From Methylomonas sp. (GTDB taxonomy: Bacteria; Pseudomonadota; Gammaproteobacteria; Methylococcales; Methylomonadaceae): a stretch of DNA of 64,000 nucleotides. The translations under genes were made by a program, and so were the position numbers. The notes under the pieces were generated by a model. That model searched no databases. It was not told the DNA's origin and worked only from the letters and a program-made list of their open reading frames with translations. Where the stretch lies: the NCBI RefSeq assembly GCF_023228165.1, contig NZ_JALOBS010000026.1:4576-68575 (forward strand), given 5' to 3'. This document shows, piece by piece, positions 1 to 8,822 of the stretch; within the stretch, counting starts at the first letter, position 1; each line of letters starts with the position of its first letter.

Positions 1-297
1 CAGCGCGGGCAGATATTGAGCGGATTTATCAAAAAAGTCCGTCCCGACCGTAAGTTGGATTTGATTTTGAGCCGGGAAAAATATGGCCAAAAAGTCGATA
101 GCACGTCCGAGAAAATTCTGGCCGTGCTGGAAAAGCATGGCGGGTATATCGGCTTGACAGACAAGAGCCCGCCGGAAATGATCTATGACACGTTTGCGGT
201 CAGTAAAAAAGTGTTTAAGCAAGCTATCGGTGGATTGTATAAACAACGCCGGATCGTCATAGAGGATAAGGGCATTCGCCTGGTCGGCAAAGACTAG
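1..297 (+). CDS. cvfB: CvfB-family S1 RNA-binding protein, C-terminal part
   Basis: The frame is open from base 1 and stops at TAG 295-297, so only about 98 C-terminal residues are present; the TTG at 16 is not a real start. The stretch GFIKKVRPDRKLDLIL closes an S1-like domain. The segment SPPEMIYDTFAVSKKVFKQ with AIGGLYKQRRI is the winged-helix end typical of CvfB/YitL proteins (tandem S1 domains plus winged helix, RNA-binding, linked to virulence regulation in Firmicutes). Its cellular role in proteobacteria is not settled. The gene converges on the barrel protein at 355-1605 with a hairpin between them. Confidence 0.75.
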   Translation, partial: QRGQILSGFIKKVRPDRKLDLILSREKYGQKVDSTSEKILAVLEKHGGYIGLTDKSPPEMIYDTFAVSKKVFKQAIGGLYKQRRIVIEDKGIRLVGKD

Positions 298-311
298 CTG
301 GAGCGGCCTAA

Positions 312-341
312 TTGGGCGTGATAACCGCTGTTCACGCCCAA
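312..341. terminator. Hairpin between convergent genes, probable bidirectional terminator
   Basis: Perfect 9-bp arms TTGGGCGTG and CACGCCCAA with a 12-base loop sit in the 57-bp gap between the converging cvfB and barrel-protein genes. No clear T-run follows on either side, so the terminator role is inferred from position and stem strength. Confidence 0.45.
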
Positions 342-354
342 ACAAGCGGTAAGG

Positions 355-1605
355 TTAAAACTCCAGTCTGGCGCCGAGCATTAATTTATTGCTGTTGATG
401 CTGCTATAACTTTGTAAGGTCTCGTAGGCCAAAAACGCCGACATGCCGCCGGCAAACACGCTGGAAACTTCCGCGCCGAAAGTATAGTAATCGCGGGAGG
501 GGCCTTCACTGGTCATCACGAAGGTTTGATTAAGTGGATCGTTAATGAAGCCAGCCTGGATTTGGCGCTGTCCGTCCTTGAACTGGTGGTGCCATTCGCC
601 GCGTAGTTGCGGTATCAAGACGCCCCAGGGAAAGCTGATCGCATAGGAGGATTGTATGCCGACAGTCGACGTTAATGATTCTATGCTTTGTTTGCCGAAT
701 CTTACCGCGTAAAGGCTGCCGGATTCGCTGTAACCGTCGATATCCAGATTCATGTATTCGCCGCGCACATAAGGGGCGATAGTCAGTGCTTGGAAATTAA
801 AATCGTAGCCGCCGCCCCAACTAAAGGCATATTGGCCGCCGTTAGGCGAGGCTTTGGCGACAGACGATTGTCCGTTTACCGTGATGTTGCGGTTGGTGTC
901 GTAGTTAAAGCCGCCGTAGGAGGCAGTGGCCTCCACATGGGCGTCATCGGTAATGTTGTATGCGGTGTAAATCGTCCCGGTATAGCTGTCGTTAGTGGTC
1001 TCGCCGCGTCCGGCATTGAAGCTGGCGTTATTGTGCCGATACGAGAAGGAACCGCCCGCCACCCAATTATCTTTTAGGCGGTAATCGGCGCCAAACACAA
1101 AATTATGGTTGTCGAACTTGAACCCGGGTTGGCTGAAGGTGTTGTCTCTGGAACCGAAGTCGCTGTCAACTTTGCTCCAAAAGTTTAGTCGCGGAATTTC
1201 GATATCGCCGGAACCGCCGCCCAGATGCTTTTTTTGATTTAAACCGAAATAATTGGAAGGCTGGGTAATTTTTCCGCCGTTGATCCGGGTCGCCATGGAG
1301 CCCATGGAGAATATTTGGTCGGGGGTGATGCTCTGAATGCTTTCCTGCGTGTAACTGGTGCTACATATAGGCGGGATGTCACTTGAATCTATGGCCTCGT
1401 TCGATAACAGATCGTCATAGATAGTAAAGCAGTTGTTTAAGGCCCCTCCAGCAGCCTGTTGATTCGGATTAACGCTCTGGGCTAAAACCGAACTTCCCAA
1501 AAATAGCGACCCTAATCCCATCAGTATTTGTCGGGATTTGTCGTACGTCTTGACCCTGTTTGATGGCAATGTTGCAATTGCTGATGATCGGGTGAGGTGC
1601 CGCAT
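355..1605 (-). CDS. Autotransporter-type outer-membrane beta-barrel protein
   Basis: About 416 residues. The C-terminal ~270 residues alternate polar and hydrophobic positions, are rich in G, Y and N, and end in GARLEF, the terminal-phenylalanine signature of outer-membrane barrels, matching an autotransporter translocator domain. A hydrophobic segment, LMGLGSLFLGSSVLA, near residues 28-43 looks like a signal peptide with a long basic N-region. The ATG at 1605 was chosen because GGAG lies six bases upstream; longer in-frame starts run into the preceding kinase gene. The region before the barrel is short (~130 residues), so this may be a barrel with a small plug or passenger, not a classical large autotransporter. 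It lies 94 bp downstream of the kinase gene on the same strand and may be co-transcribed with it. Function unknown. Confidence 0.7.
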   Translation of the reverse strand: MRHLTRSSAIATLPSNRVKTYDKSRQILMGLGSLFLGSSVLAQSVNPNQQAAGGALNNCFTIYDDLLSNEAIDSSDIPPICSTSYTQESIQSITPDQIFSMGSMATRINGGKITQPSNYFGLNQKKHLGGGSGDIEIPRLNFWSKVDSDFGSRDNTFSQPGFKFDNHNFVFGADYRLKDNWVAGGSFSYRHNNASFNAGRGETTNDSYTGTIYTAYNITDDAHVEATASYGGFNYDTNRNITVNGQSSVAKASPNGGQYAFSWGGGYDFNFQALTIAPYVRGEYMNLDIDGYSESGSLYAVRFGKQSIESLTSTVGIQSSYAISFPWGVLIPQLRGEWHHQFKDGQRQIQAGFINDPLNQTFVMTSEGPSRDYYTFGAEVSSVFAGGMSAFLAYETLQSYSSINSNKLMLGARLEF

Positions 1606-1699
1606 GATGAACTCCATTAACAAAATATATTCGGGAATGGCCAAATTATAGAGTAAGTTCACGGTAATGCCGACTGAAATAATGTTTCGCGCTCGGTAA

Positions 1700-3346
1700 C
1701 TACAGGTTGGAACGGAGTTTGGCCTGTAAATTGAGTAAGCCTTTATGGGTCGGATATGCCTCCAAGCCATCCTGGACTTTTTTCAAGGCCGTTGAGCGGT
1801 CGTTTCTTTCATAGGCTTCCCACGCTTGTTGTTCCAATGTATCGGCGATACCTATGATGCCGTTGGTAGCGGCTTTATTGTAAGGATCAATTTTCAGCAC
1901 TTCCCGGTAAGCCCATAAGGCGTTGCTGCCGGTGGGCGCGGTCAGGTAACCGACATCGGCGTGAATGCTGGCCAATTCCAGTAGATCCTTGATTTTTTGT
2001 TGTTGTTCCGGCGATAGTTGTACGCTTACTTTAGGCGTTTCAACTACCTTGGGCGGGGCGATCATGCTCAAATAAACGTTGGCAGCGACCAAGCTAAACG
2101 CGAAAACTCCCGCCCCCCATAAACCGTAAAATACCGTGGACCGTGGACCCAATGCAGACAAAAATGCATCCACGGTCTTGGTGCGCGCGGATTGCTCAAA
2201 AGCCAGTGCTTTCTGCAGGCCCTTGAATTGTCGGCGAGATAATTTGGCAATGGGCTTAGGCTGTAGATTTACTTCCTGGGCTTTTTCGGCAGATAAACGT
2301 CCGAAAGGGTGTTTGCCTGTCAAAAGTTCGTAACTGACGCAAGCCAGGGCATAAATGTCGTCGCGCGGATCCGGGTCGCTGCTTTGCAGTTGCTCCAGGG
2401 AAGCGTAAGACGGGGTAAATGCGCCTAGCGAACGGGCATTGAAGACAGTGGCGTCTTGATGATCTTTATCGCCACGGCCGATGGCGCAGGCGATACCGAA
2501 ATCCAGCACTCTGACCTCTCCGCTTTCATCGATAAATACGTTGCCGGGTTTAAAATCCGAATGCACGATGTTTTTTTTATGCGCGTGCCGCAGGGCGTCG
2601 GCCATGGCGTGAATAATCGGCCAGGCCTGTTTATACGGCATACCATCCGGATATTCCTTGATCAGATGGCTCAGCGGTTTACCCTGCAGATATTCCATGG
2701 ACATAAACACATGGCCGCCATCCCGGTCGAAATCGTATACTTTGATTATATTGGGGTGGGATAAAGTTTGCGCGCGTTTGGTTTCGCGTTGCAGAGACAC
2801 CAGAGCCATGGGGTTGGCCTGAAAATCCTGATTCAGTACTTTCAACGCCACGTAAGGCTCTTTGTCCTGGGCTTCGATTTTGCGTAAATCGGTGGCCTTA
2901 AACACCATGCCCATGCCGCCGACGCCCAGCAGTTGTTGCAGTACAAAACGGTTTTTCAATGTGCTGCCGACCGTTAACTCCTCGTGGGGATGAGATTCCC
3001 GCAAGCCATTCAGCAGCGATTCCGTGTCCATGATGGTGGGCGGCTCGGTGGCGGTGTGCGGGTCCTGAATAAGCGTGGCATCCTGGTTGTTTAAAGCGCG
3101 AGACGCAACAGCGGTTGGGTGTTTGGTTGGCGGCGCGATTTGAGTTTTGTCGCCGAGTTCCGAGTCCAGTGCGGCATAAAATTGTGGCGATAAGCGTCCG
3201 GCCCGGTATTCGGATTCCAAATAACGCTTGGCTTCCGCAACGATAGCGTCAGATGCTTGTCCCGTTTGGCGGGCGATTTGCAATAATTGGTCAAAACTGA
3301 TGTTCGACAGTTGAAAAGCGTTTAATGCTTGGTCAAATGAGTTCAT
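1700..3346 (-). CDS. ppkA: Membrane-anchored Ser/Thr protein kinase (PpkA-like, T6SS-linked)
   Basis: 548 residues. An N-terminal linker region (1-130) precedes a Hanks-type kinase domain at about 133-400. It has the glycine loop LGVGGMGMV (140-148), VALK with the ATP lysine K169, catalytic HSDFKPGN (D264, N269; HSD replaces the usual HRD) and DFG 282-284. A single membrane helix at about 405-427 is followed by a ~120-residue tail with a TPR-like look, presumably periplasmic. Known PpkA kinases phosphorylate the FHA protein (Fha1/TagH) to switch on type VI secretion and are opposed by PppA phosphatase. Both partners, tagH and tagF-pppA, are encoded in the divergent operon here, which supports that role. 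The S in HSD is common in this kinase subgroup and does not argue against activity. Confidence 0.85.
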   Translation of the reverse strand: MNSFDQALNAFQLSNISFDQLLQIARQTGQASDAIVAEAKRYLESEYRAGRLSPQFYAALDSELGDKTQIAPPTKHPTAVASRALNNQDATLIQDPHTATEPPTIMDTESLLNGLRESHPHEELTVGSTLKNRFVLQQLLGVGGMGMVFKATDLRKIEAQDKEPYVALKVLNQDFQANPMALVSLQRETKRAQTLSHPNIIKVYDFDRDGGHVFMSMEYLQGKPLSHLIKEYPDGMPYKQAWPIIHAMADALRHAHKKNIVHSDFKPGNVFIDESGEVRVLDFGIACAIGRGDKDHQDATVFNARSLGAFTPSYASLEQLQSSDPDPRDDIYALACVSYELLTGKHPFGRLSAEKAQEVNLQPKPIAKLSRRQFKGLQKALAFEQSARTKTVDAFLSALGPRSTVFYGLWGAGVFAFSLVAANVYLSMIAPPKVVETPKVSVQLSPEQQQKIKDLLELASIHADVGYLTAPTGSNALWAYREVLKIDPYNKAATNGIIGIADTLEQQAWEAYERNDRSTALKKVQDGLEAYPTHKGLLNLQAKLRSNL

Positions 3347-3626
3347 GATGCTGCAAAATGATGGCGTTTAGCCGATTTTAGCCGAAACCCCGGGTGCTGT
3401 CGTCCTGGTGAGCATGCTTGAGGATTGATGTGGGTTTATGGGGATGAATGTCCTGACTGGAAACCGCTGCTAAACCGGATTACCATGACGAACCAAGATT
3501 ATTAATCGATTCGATAAATTTAACCGGGATTTTTTTAGGCATTGAAGTAATGCGCCGTATTGGCAGTTAACGGTTGGCGGCTTCAAAATGGTTAGCTTAA
3601 TTCCAACTTACATCAGGACATAGAAA

Positions 3627-4100
3627 ATGAAACGACATATATATCCGGTTTTGCTGAACGCCCTGTTGCTGGGTTGCGCCAGCGAACCGCCGGTTCAGCC
3701 GCCCCCCCCTCCGCCGACCATCGTGAATTTGCAAATAGAGACATCCGCCGATCTGAATGCCGACATTAATGGTAATGGTGCGCCGGTTATGTTGCGGATC
3801 TACGAATTGCGCGAACAAAGTAATTTCAATTCCGCCGATTTTTTTGCCCTCTTTAACAGCGAAAAAGCCACGCTGGCGGCTGATCTAGTTCGCAAACAAG
3901 AATTACTATTACAGCCCGGCGAAACTAAGAGCCTGAGTCTGAATCCGGATAACGATGTGCAAGCCATTGGCTTTTTTGCCGGTTTCCGGCAATTGGATAC
4001 CGCGCAATGGCGGGCCGCGGCAAATGTCAAAGAGCACCAAACTCAAACGCTGCAAATCAAATTGAAAAATAACCAATTAACGGTGGCAAATCCGAATTGA
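3627..4100 (+). CDS. tssJ: Type VI secretion lipoprotein TssJ
   Basis: 157 residues with a lipobox LLLGC (Cys16) after a short signal peptide, then a proline-rich linker and a small beta-sandwich domain with MLRIYELREQSNF and an ADFFALFNSE-like segment typical of TssJ/SciN. TssJ is an outer-membrane lipoprotein that binds the periplasmic end of TssM and nucleates the T6SS membrane complex. It is the first gene of the rightward operon, 280 bp from the divergent kinase gene; promoters for both directions must lie in that gap, but I could not assign a convincing -35/-10 or sigma-54 site. Its stop overlaps the start of the next gene by four bases. Confidence 0.9.
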   Translation: MKRHIYPVLLNALLLGCASEPPVQPPPPPPTIVNLQIETSADLNADINGNGAPVMLRIYELREQSNFNSADFFALFNSEKATLAADLVRKQELLLQPGETKSLSLNPDNDVQAIGFFAGFRQLDTAQWRAAANVKEHQTQTLQIKLKNNQLTVANPN

Positions 4101-4900
4101 CGCCGTTTGTCCGCCGCTTGGTTTGTTTTTGCTGTTTATTGGGCGCTGCCGCTTGCAGTTCGCCGGCTGTAAAGCTGTACGCCCAGGCCGAGCATTTAAA
4201 CCTGCAAGCATTGGAGTTGTCGGGCGGTCCTTATCGGTTGACGGCTTTTTATCAACCCGGGCAGACCGGCAATAAAACGCTGCATGTATATTTGGAAGGG
4301 GACGGTCGGCCGTGGCAACGCGGCAGATGGCCGGCCGCCGATCCCACCACGCACTCATCGTTAATGTTGCCGTTGCTGGGTCTGGATAAAAAGCCTGCAT
4401 TGTATCTGGGGCGGCCGTGTTATAACGGCCATGCGGCTGATCCTGGCTGTGAAGCCTCGCTTTGGACTTCGGGCCGGTACGGCGAAGCGGTGGTCGCTGC
4501 CATGACGGCGGCGCTGGAGCAATTCTGTTCAAGTCACGGATTTCGGCAACTGGTATTGATAGGGCATAGCGGCGGCGGCAGTTTGGCCATGCTATTGGCC
4601 GGTCGCCTTTCGCAAACTATTTTGGTGGTGACTTTGGCGGGCAATTACGATATCGATGTTTGGGCCGCATATCATCATTATCTTCCCTTAAACGAATCGC
4701 TCAATCCGGCCAGGCAACCCGAGTCCGGTATTCCAGAATGGCATTTTTTGGCGGCACTAGACCGGACCGTACCACCCGATTTGTTTTTATCGGCATTAGC
4801 CCGACGCGGCCATGCTCATGTTGAGATTCTGCCGGCGATTGATCATCATGACGGCTGGCTGGAAGTGTGGTCGCAAATACTGAACCGGATCACCGAATAG
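4097..4900 (+). CDS. Lipoprotein with alpha/beta-hydrolase fold, T6SS-operon encoded
   Basis: 267 residues, TTG start overlapping the tssJ stop. The N-terminus has a lipobox-like LLGAAAC (Cys20). The nucleophile elbow GHSGGG is at about residue 155, an acid candidate in ALDRTVPPD at about 220, and the histidine candidate in DHHDGW near 250. It therefore resembles a serine esterase or lipase anchored in an outer or inner membrane. The four-base overlap with tssJ indicates translational coupling. It is not one of the standard T6SS core subunits. It could be a lipase effector, an immunity or accessory factor, or an envelope-remodelling enzyme helping assembly; the lipoprotein signal makes a secreted effector less likely. 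Substrate unknown. Confidence 0.75.
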   Translation: MTPFVRRLVCFCCLLGAAACSSPAVKLYAQAEHLNLQALELSGGPYRLTAFYQPGQTGNKTLHVYLEGDGRPWQRGRWPAADPTTHSSLMLPLLGLDKKPALYLGRPCYNGHAADPGCEASLWTSGRYGEAVVAAMTAALEQFCSSHGFRQLVLIGHSGGGSLAMLLAGRLSQTILVVTLAGNYDIDVWAAYHHYLPLNESLNPARQPESGIPEWHFLAALDRTVPPDLFLSALARRGHAHVEILPAIDHHDGWLEVWSQILNRITE

Positions 4901-4975
4901 CATCAGGCATTTGTCGCTATGGCGGTTTTCTGCTATTTTCGATGCAGGATTTGAACTCAACGACAAGGCGGCGGT

Positions 4976-7255
4976 ATGTCTGTAAAGCTTTTTAAAGCGC
5001 GAAAATTGGTGCTGGCGATCTCCACTGTTTTATTGGCGTCCTGCGCCCATGAAGCCAGTAAGGAAGAAATGGCTAAGGCCACTGAGGGGTTTGTGATTCA
5101 AGACACCGACAAATTATTTGTGGTGGATTGTCTATTGCCTGGGCAGGTGCGTAAATTGGGCTCGCAAATGACCTATTTATCCGCGCGGCGTCCGATACGC
5201 ACCACGGCAGCCGATTGCGAAGTGCGCGGCGGCGAATACGTGGCTTATGATCGTGCCAATTATGCCAGCGCCTTGAATATATGGTTGCCCAAAGCCAAGG
5301 AAGGCGATGCGGCCGCGCAATTGTATGTGGGCGAGATTTTCGAAAAAGGGCTAGGTGAAAAAGCCGACTATCAGGCTGCGGCCCAATGGTATGAAAAAGC
5401 CGCCAATCAGGGCAATTTTCAAGCGCAATTAAATCTGGGTCATTTGTACGAGAAAGGCTTGGGTGTAGCGCAAAACAGGGAAACGGCCATGCGCTGGTAT
5501 CGCAAATCCGCAGGGCTGGATGAAGCTGGATTGCAATTTACCCCGGCGGTCGATGCGCAAACGCTTAGCGCCAACAGTAACGATACCAGCAACGAATTGG
5601 CGGCCTTACGAGAAGAAGTCGCCCAATCCCGCCAGGAGGCCGACCAATTACGCCGACAATTGCAAAATACCCGCCAGGAAGCGTTAGATCAACAGGAAAG
5701 TCTCCGCAAGGCCCAAGACGAATTGGAAGCCTTACGCACTAAATTGCAGCAGCAAAAGTCGCAGACGCCCGCTGGTTCCAGTGAAGTGTCGGCTTTAGAA
5801 CAGCAGTTAAAAGAAAAACAAACCCAGTTAAAACGCCAGCAAGCCAAGTTGGGTGCACTGACAAAAACCTTGAGTACGGAACGCAAACGCATGCAGCAGG
5901 AGTTGCAAGCCGCCCAACAGCAAAAAACCGTCGACAAAGCTACCGATACCGCCAAGAACGATTTGGAAAACCGTCTCAGTCAGCAAATCGAAACCTATCA
6001 AAACCAGTCCGCCGAATTGACCAGCTGGTTAACTTCCGGTAAACAGTTGGATAGAACGAAAGTCGACGCCCGCAAATTGGCGTTGCAGCAACAGGCTCGG
6101 GAAATAACCAGCCTGAAAGAAAAGTTGGAGCAAAAGCAACCTACCCAACTGGCTTCCGCCGGCAACGGGCCTAACATCGAACTGCTCGAACCCTCCGTCA
6201 CCGTGACCCGAGGTATTCCCAGTATTCAGTTCAGTTTGGGAGAAGCCAGCAAACATTTGGTCGGACGCATCGATACCAAGGCGGGTCTGAGCCGGTTGCT
6301 GCTGAACGATAAACCGCTGGTGGTCGATGCCAATGGTCAGTTCGAAACCGATCTGGCCTTGCAGGGCAAGGAAACCCTGGTACGTTTGGTCGCTACCGAT
6401 AAGCGCAATCAAAGCAGTGATCTCAGTCTGCGTTTACTGGCGTCCGATCATACCGAGCAGGCGGCCTACGCCAGCAGCAACATCGCCCAACCCCACCAAG
6501 TGGGCGATATTCAGTTTGGTAAGTTCTATGCGCTGATCATTGGCAATGACGACTATAAAGCCTATCCGGATCTGCAAACGCCGATCACCGATGCCAAAAG
6601 TCTGGAAGTGCTGTTGCGGGAACGTTATGGGTTCAAAACTAAAATTTTATTAAACGCCAATCGTCACGCCATTATGTCGGCATTGAATGAGCTGAACCAA
6701 AAACTCACCGAACAGGATAATCTGCTGATTTATTATGCGGGCCACGGTGAAATCGATCAAAAAACACAAAGCGCCTATTGGTTGCCGGTGGATTCGGAAG
6801 TCGGTAATACCGCCAACTGGATTTCCAGTCAAAGTATCACGGAATATCTAAGTATCATGCCGGCCCGGCACATCATGGTAGTGGCCGACTCCTGTTATTC
6901 CGGAGCATTGACCGGCTCCGCCGTGGCACGTTTACCGGACGGCATGGACGCAGCCAAACGCGAACGCTGGCTGAAGGCTATGAATAGCCGTAAGGCCCGT
7001 ACCGTCCTGACCTCGGGCGGGGTGAAGCCGGTCATGGATAGCGGCGGCGGCAATCATTCCGTATTTGCCAACGCGTTTTTAAAAGTGTTACGCGGTAATA
7101 AACGGGTGATCGAAGATTACGACATCTTCCGGGATGTGGCCAATCAGGTACGTGTTTCCGCTTCCAAAGCCGGTTTCGAACAAACGCCCCAATATGCGCC
7201 CTTGCAACATGCCGGCCATGAAGGCAGTCCCTTCTTTTTTGTTCCCGAGGCTTAA
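4976..7255 (+). CDS. Sel1/coiled-coil lipoprotein with C-terminal caspase-like (C14) domain
   Basis: 759 residues. The signal peptide ends in a lipobox LLASC (about residue 24). Sel1-like repeats follow at about 95-180 (two clear copies, each with YEKA or YRKSA near its end), then a long Glu/Gln-rich coiled coil at about 200-400 and a small beta domain at 405-500. The C-terminus (about 515-755) is a caspase-fold domain with GKFYALIIGND at its start, YYAGHGE carrying His590, and VADSCYSGA carrying Cys640; both catalytic residues are intact. The module order suggests a periplasmic cysteine protease tethered by lipid, with protein-binding repeats. It lies between a T6SS lipoprotein hydrolase and tagH on the same strand, so a role in T6SS assembly, control or self-protection is inferred; no core T6SS function is known for such a protein to me. 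Confidence 0.8.
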   Translation: MSVKLFKARKLVLAISTVLLASCAHEASKEEMAKATEGFVIQDTDKLFVVDCLLPGQVRKLGSQMTYLSARRPIRTTAADCEVRGGEYVAYDRANYASALNIWLPKAKEGDAAAQLYVGEIFEKGLGEKADYQAAAQWYEKAANQGNFQAQLNLGHLYEKGLGVAQNRETAMRWYRKSAGLDEAGLQFTPAVDAQTLSANSNDTSNELAALREEVAQSRQEADQLRRQLQNTRQEALDQQESLRKAQDELEALRTKLQQQKSQTPAGSSEVSALEQQLKEKQTQLKRQQAKLGALTKTLSTERKRMQQELQAAQQQKTVDKATDTAKNDLENRLSQQIETYQNQSAELTSWLTSGKQLDRTKVDARKLALQQQAREITSLKEKLEQKQPTQLASAGNGPNIELLEPSVTVTRGIPSIQFSLGEASKHLVGRIDTKAGLSRLLLNDKPLVVDANGQFETDLALQGKETLVRLVATDKRNQSSDLSLRLLASDHTEQAAYASSNIAQPHQVGDIQFGKFYALIIGNDDYKAYPDLQTPITDAKSLEVLLRERYGFKTKILLNANRHAIMSALNELNQKLTEQDNLLIYYAGHGEIDQKTQSAYWLPVDSEVGNTANWISSQSITEYLSIMPARHIMVVADSCYSGALTGSAVARLPDGMDAAKRERWLKAMNSRKARTVLTSGGVKPVMDSGGGNHSVFANAFLKVLRGNKRVIEDYDIFRDVANQVRVSASKAGFEQTPQYAPLQHAGHEGSPFFFVPEA

Positions 7256-7296
7256 ATTTAAATGCAACCAAGCGTTTTATTCGGTAGGTATGAGTT

Positions 7297-8787
7297 ATGG
7301 TGTTAATTCTCAGAGTCCTAACCTATAAAGGCTTACCGTCCGATCAGCCCATTAGCGCCCAGTTCGATGGTCAAGGCGGTTCGATTGGTCGGGCGCCGAA
7401 TAATCAATTGGTTCTGCCCGATCCGGAAAAATTTATTTCCCGGGTGCATGCCAGCATCATTTGCGAAGCCGGGCGGTATTTTATTGAGGACAGCAGTACC
7501 GGTGGGACTTATATCAACGACAGTGAAATCCCGCTGCAGCAAAGCAAAGCACCGCTATCGGACGGCGAAAAAATCCGGATAGGCGAATACGAATTGCTGG
7601 CGACCATTGCGGAGTCGGCTACGGCTGGTTTTGCCGTCAATATAGAACAACCGGTAAGGCAATTGGATTTGGCCCAAAACAGTGTGCTGGACGGCCCTTT
7701 TGTGCCTGCGCAGTCAGACGTATCCCAGCCCAAAGCGGACTTTTTTTCCAGCTTTGTTGAACAACCCGAATCGTCGGCAATTCATCAAAGTTTTACCCCG
7801 CCGCAAATTGCCGAAACGCCGGGTAGCGCGGCAGTTGACGATCTGGATTTCGGCGATTTGTTATCCAAACTGGATGAGCTGCCGGGTATTAATAGTCCCG
7901 CAGGCAGCAAACAGTCCGCCGATTTGCCGCCCTTGCCGGCTGATTTTTTTGCCGAAGAACAGCCTAAGCCGGAGGAAGCAAGCCCGTTTGAGTTTGCGAC
8001 TGAGGAGGCTGAAACACCATGGCAGCCATCTAATGAAACCCCGACGGAAGAACCGCAAGTTCCTCCATTCGACATGCCGGAACCCGCGCCGACGACTTTT
8101 CAAGAACCGGCAATCGAAGCCGTTTTTCCCGCTCAGCCCGTGGATCGCTCTGAAATAGTCGAGCCGAAGAAATCGACAGCGCAACCCACGCCGGCGGTAA
8201 GTGCCGCCGCGGATGACGCACTATTGCGCGAATTTTTGGCCGGAGCCGGTATTAGCGATTCGCATTTTATGCCGCCGGAGCAATGGCCGGCATTGATGAG
8301 AACTTCCGGCGAATTATTGCGCAGCATGGTGCAGGGCCTGATGCAGGTACTGAGGGCCAGGGCGGAATTGAAAAGCCAGTTTCGGGTCTCGGTGACAACC
8401 ATGCGCTCGGTCGATAATAACCCGCTCAAATTCACGCCGAACGTCGACGATGCCATTAAACTGATTCTGGCGCCCACCAACCCGGGGTTTTTGCCGCCCA
8501 AACAGGCCGTCAGTGAAGGCTTCAACGACATCATGAATCATCAGATTGCCATGACTGCCGGCATTCAGGCGGCGTTGGCGGAGATTTTACGCAGTTTCGA
8601 TCCGCAACGGATAGAAAAGACGCAAGCAGAGGGGGTTTTGTTTCAGAAAAAGACCAAATGCTGGGAATATTATGTTGAAAAATACCCGCAGCTCAAGGCG
8701 GTCGCTCAGGAAGAATTTTTTGGCGACGCATTTGCCGACGCCTATGAAAAACAAATGCTGTTACTAAGCCGGGCAGCGAAAAATTAA
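7297..8787 (+). CDS. tagH: T6SS FHA-domain protein TagH
   Basis: 496 residues. A forkhead-associated domain at about 1-100 carries GRAPNNQLVLPD, SRVHA and GGTYIND, the phosphothreonine-binding signatures. A low-complexity acidic/proline linker (about 120-310) leads to the conserved C-terminal TagH domain (about 315-490, including LLREFLAGAG and a SVTTMRSVDNNPLKF segment). FHA proteins bind the phosphorylated target of PpkA and recruit the secretion machine. It precedes tssK by 35 bp in the same operon and completes the kinase/FHA/phosphatase set. Confidence 0.88.
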   Translation: MVLILRVLTYKGLPSDQPISAQFDGQGGSIGRAPNNQLVLPDPEKFISRVHASIICEAGRYFIEDSSTGGTYINDSEIPLQQSKAPLSDGEKIRIGEYELLATIAESATAGFAVNIEQPVRQLDLAQNSVLDGPFVPAQSDVSQPKADFFSSFVEQPESSAIHQSFTPPQIAETPGSAAVDDLDFGDLLSKLDELPGINSPAGSKQSADLPPLPADFFAEEQPKPEEASPFEFATEEAETPWQPSNETPTEEPQVPPFDMPEPAPTTFQEPAIEAVFPAQPVDRSEIVEPKKSTAQPTPAVSAAADDALLREFLAGAGISDSHFMPPEQWPALMRTSGELLRSMVQGLMQVLRARAELKSQFRVSVTTMRSVDNNPLKFTPNVDDAIKLILAPTNPGFLPPKQAVSEGFNDIMNHQIAMTAGIQAALAEILRSFDPQRIEKTQAEGVLFQKKTKCWEYYVEKYPQLKAVAQEEFFGDAFADAYEKQMLLLSRAAKN

Positions 8788-8822
8788 TAATCTCCATCGC
8801 TTTCGGGCTTGGGAACTAAAAT

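Noticed and set aside
688..1077. Open frame antisense to the barrel gene
   Set aside because: Shadow of the coding strand; no ribosome site and no family features.
1606..1770. Longer start for the barrel protein at 1770
   Set aside because: It would overlap the kinase gene by ~70 bp and lacks a ribosome site; ATG 1605 has GGAG at the right distance.
3540..3626. Possible sigma-54 promoter before tssJ (TGGCAG...TTGGC)
   Set aside because: The GG-to-GC distance is three bases too long for the -24/-12 rule.
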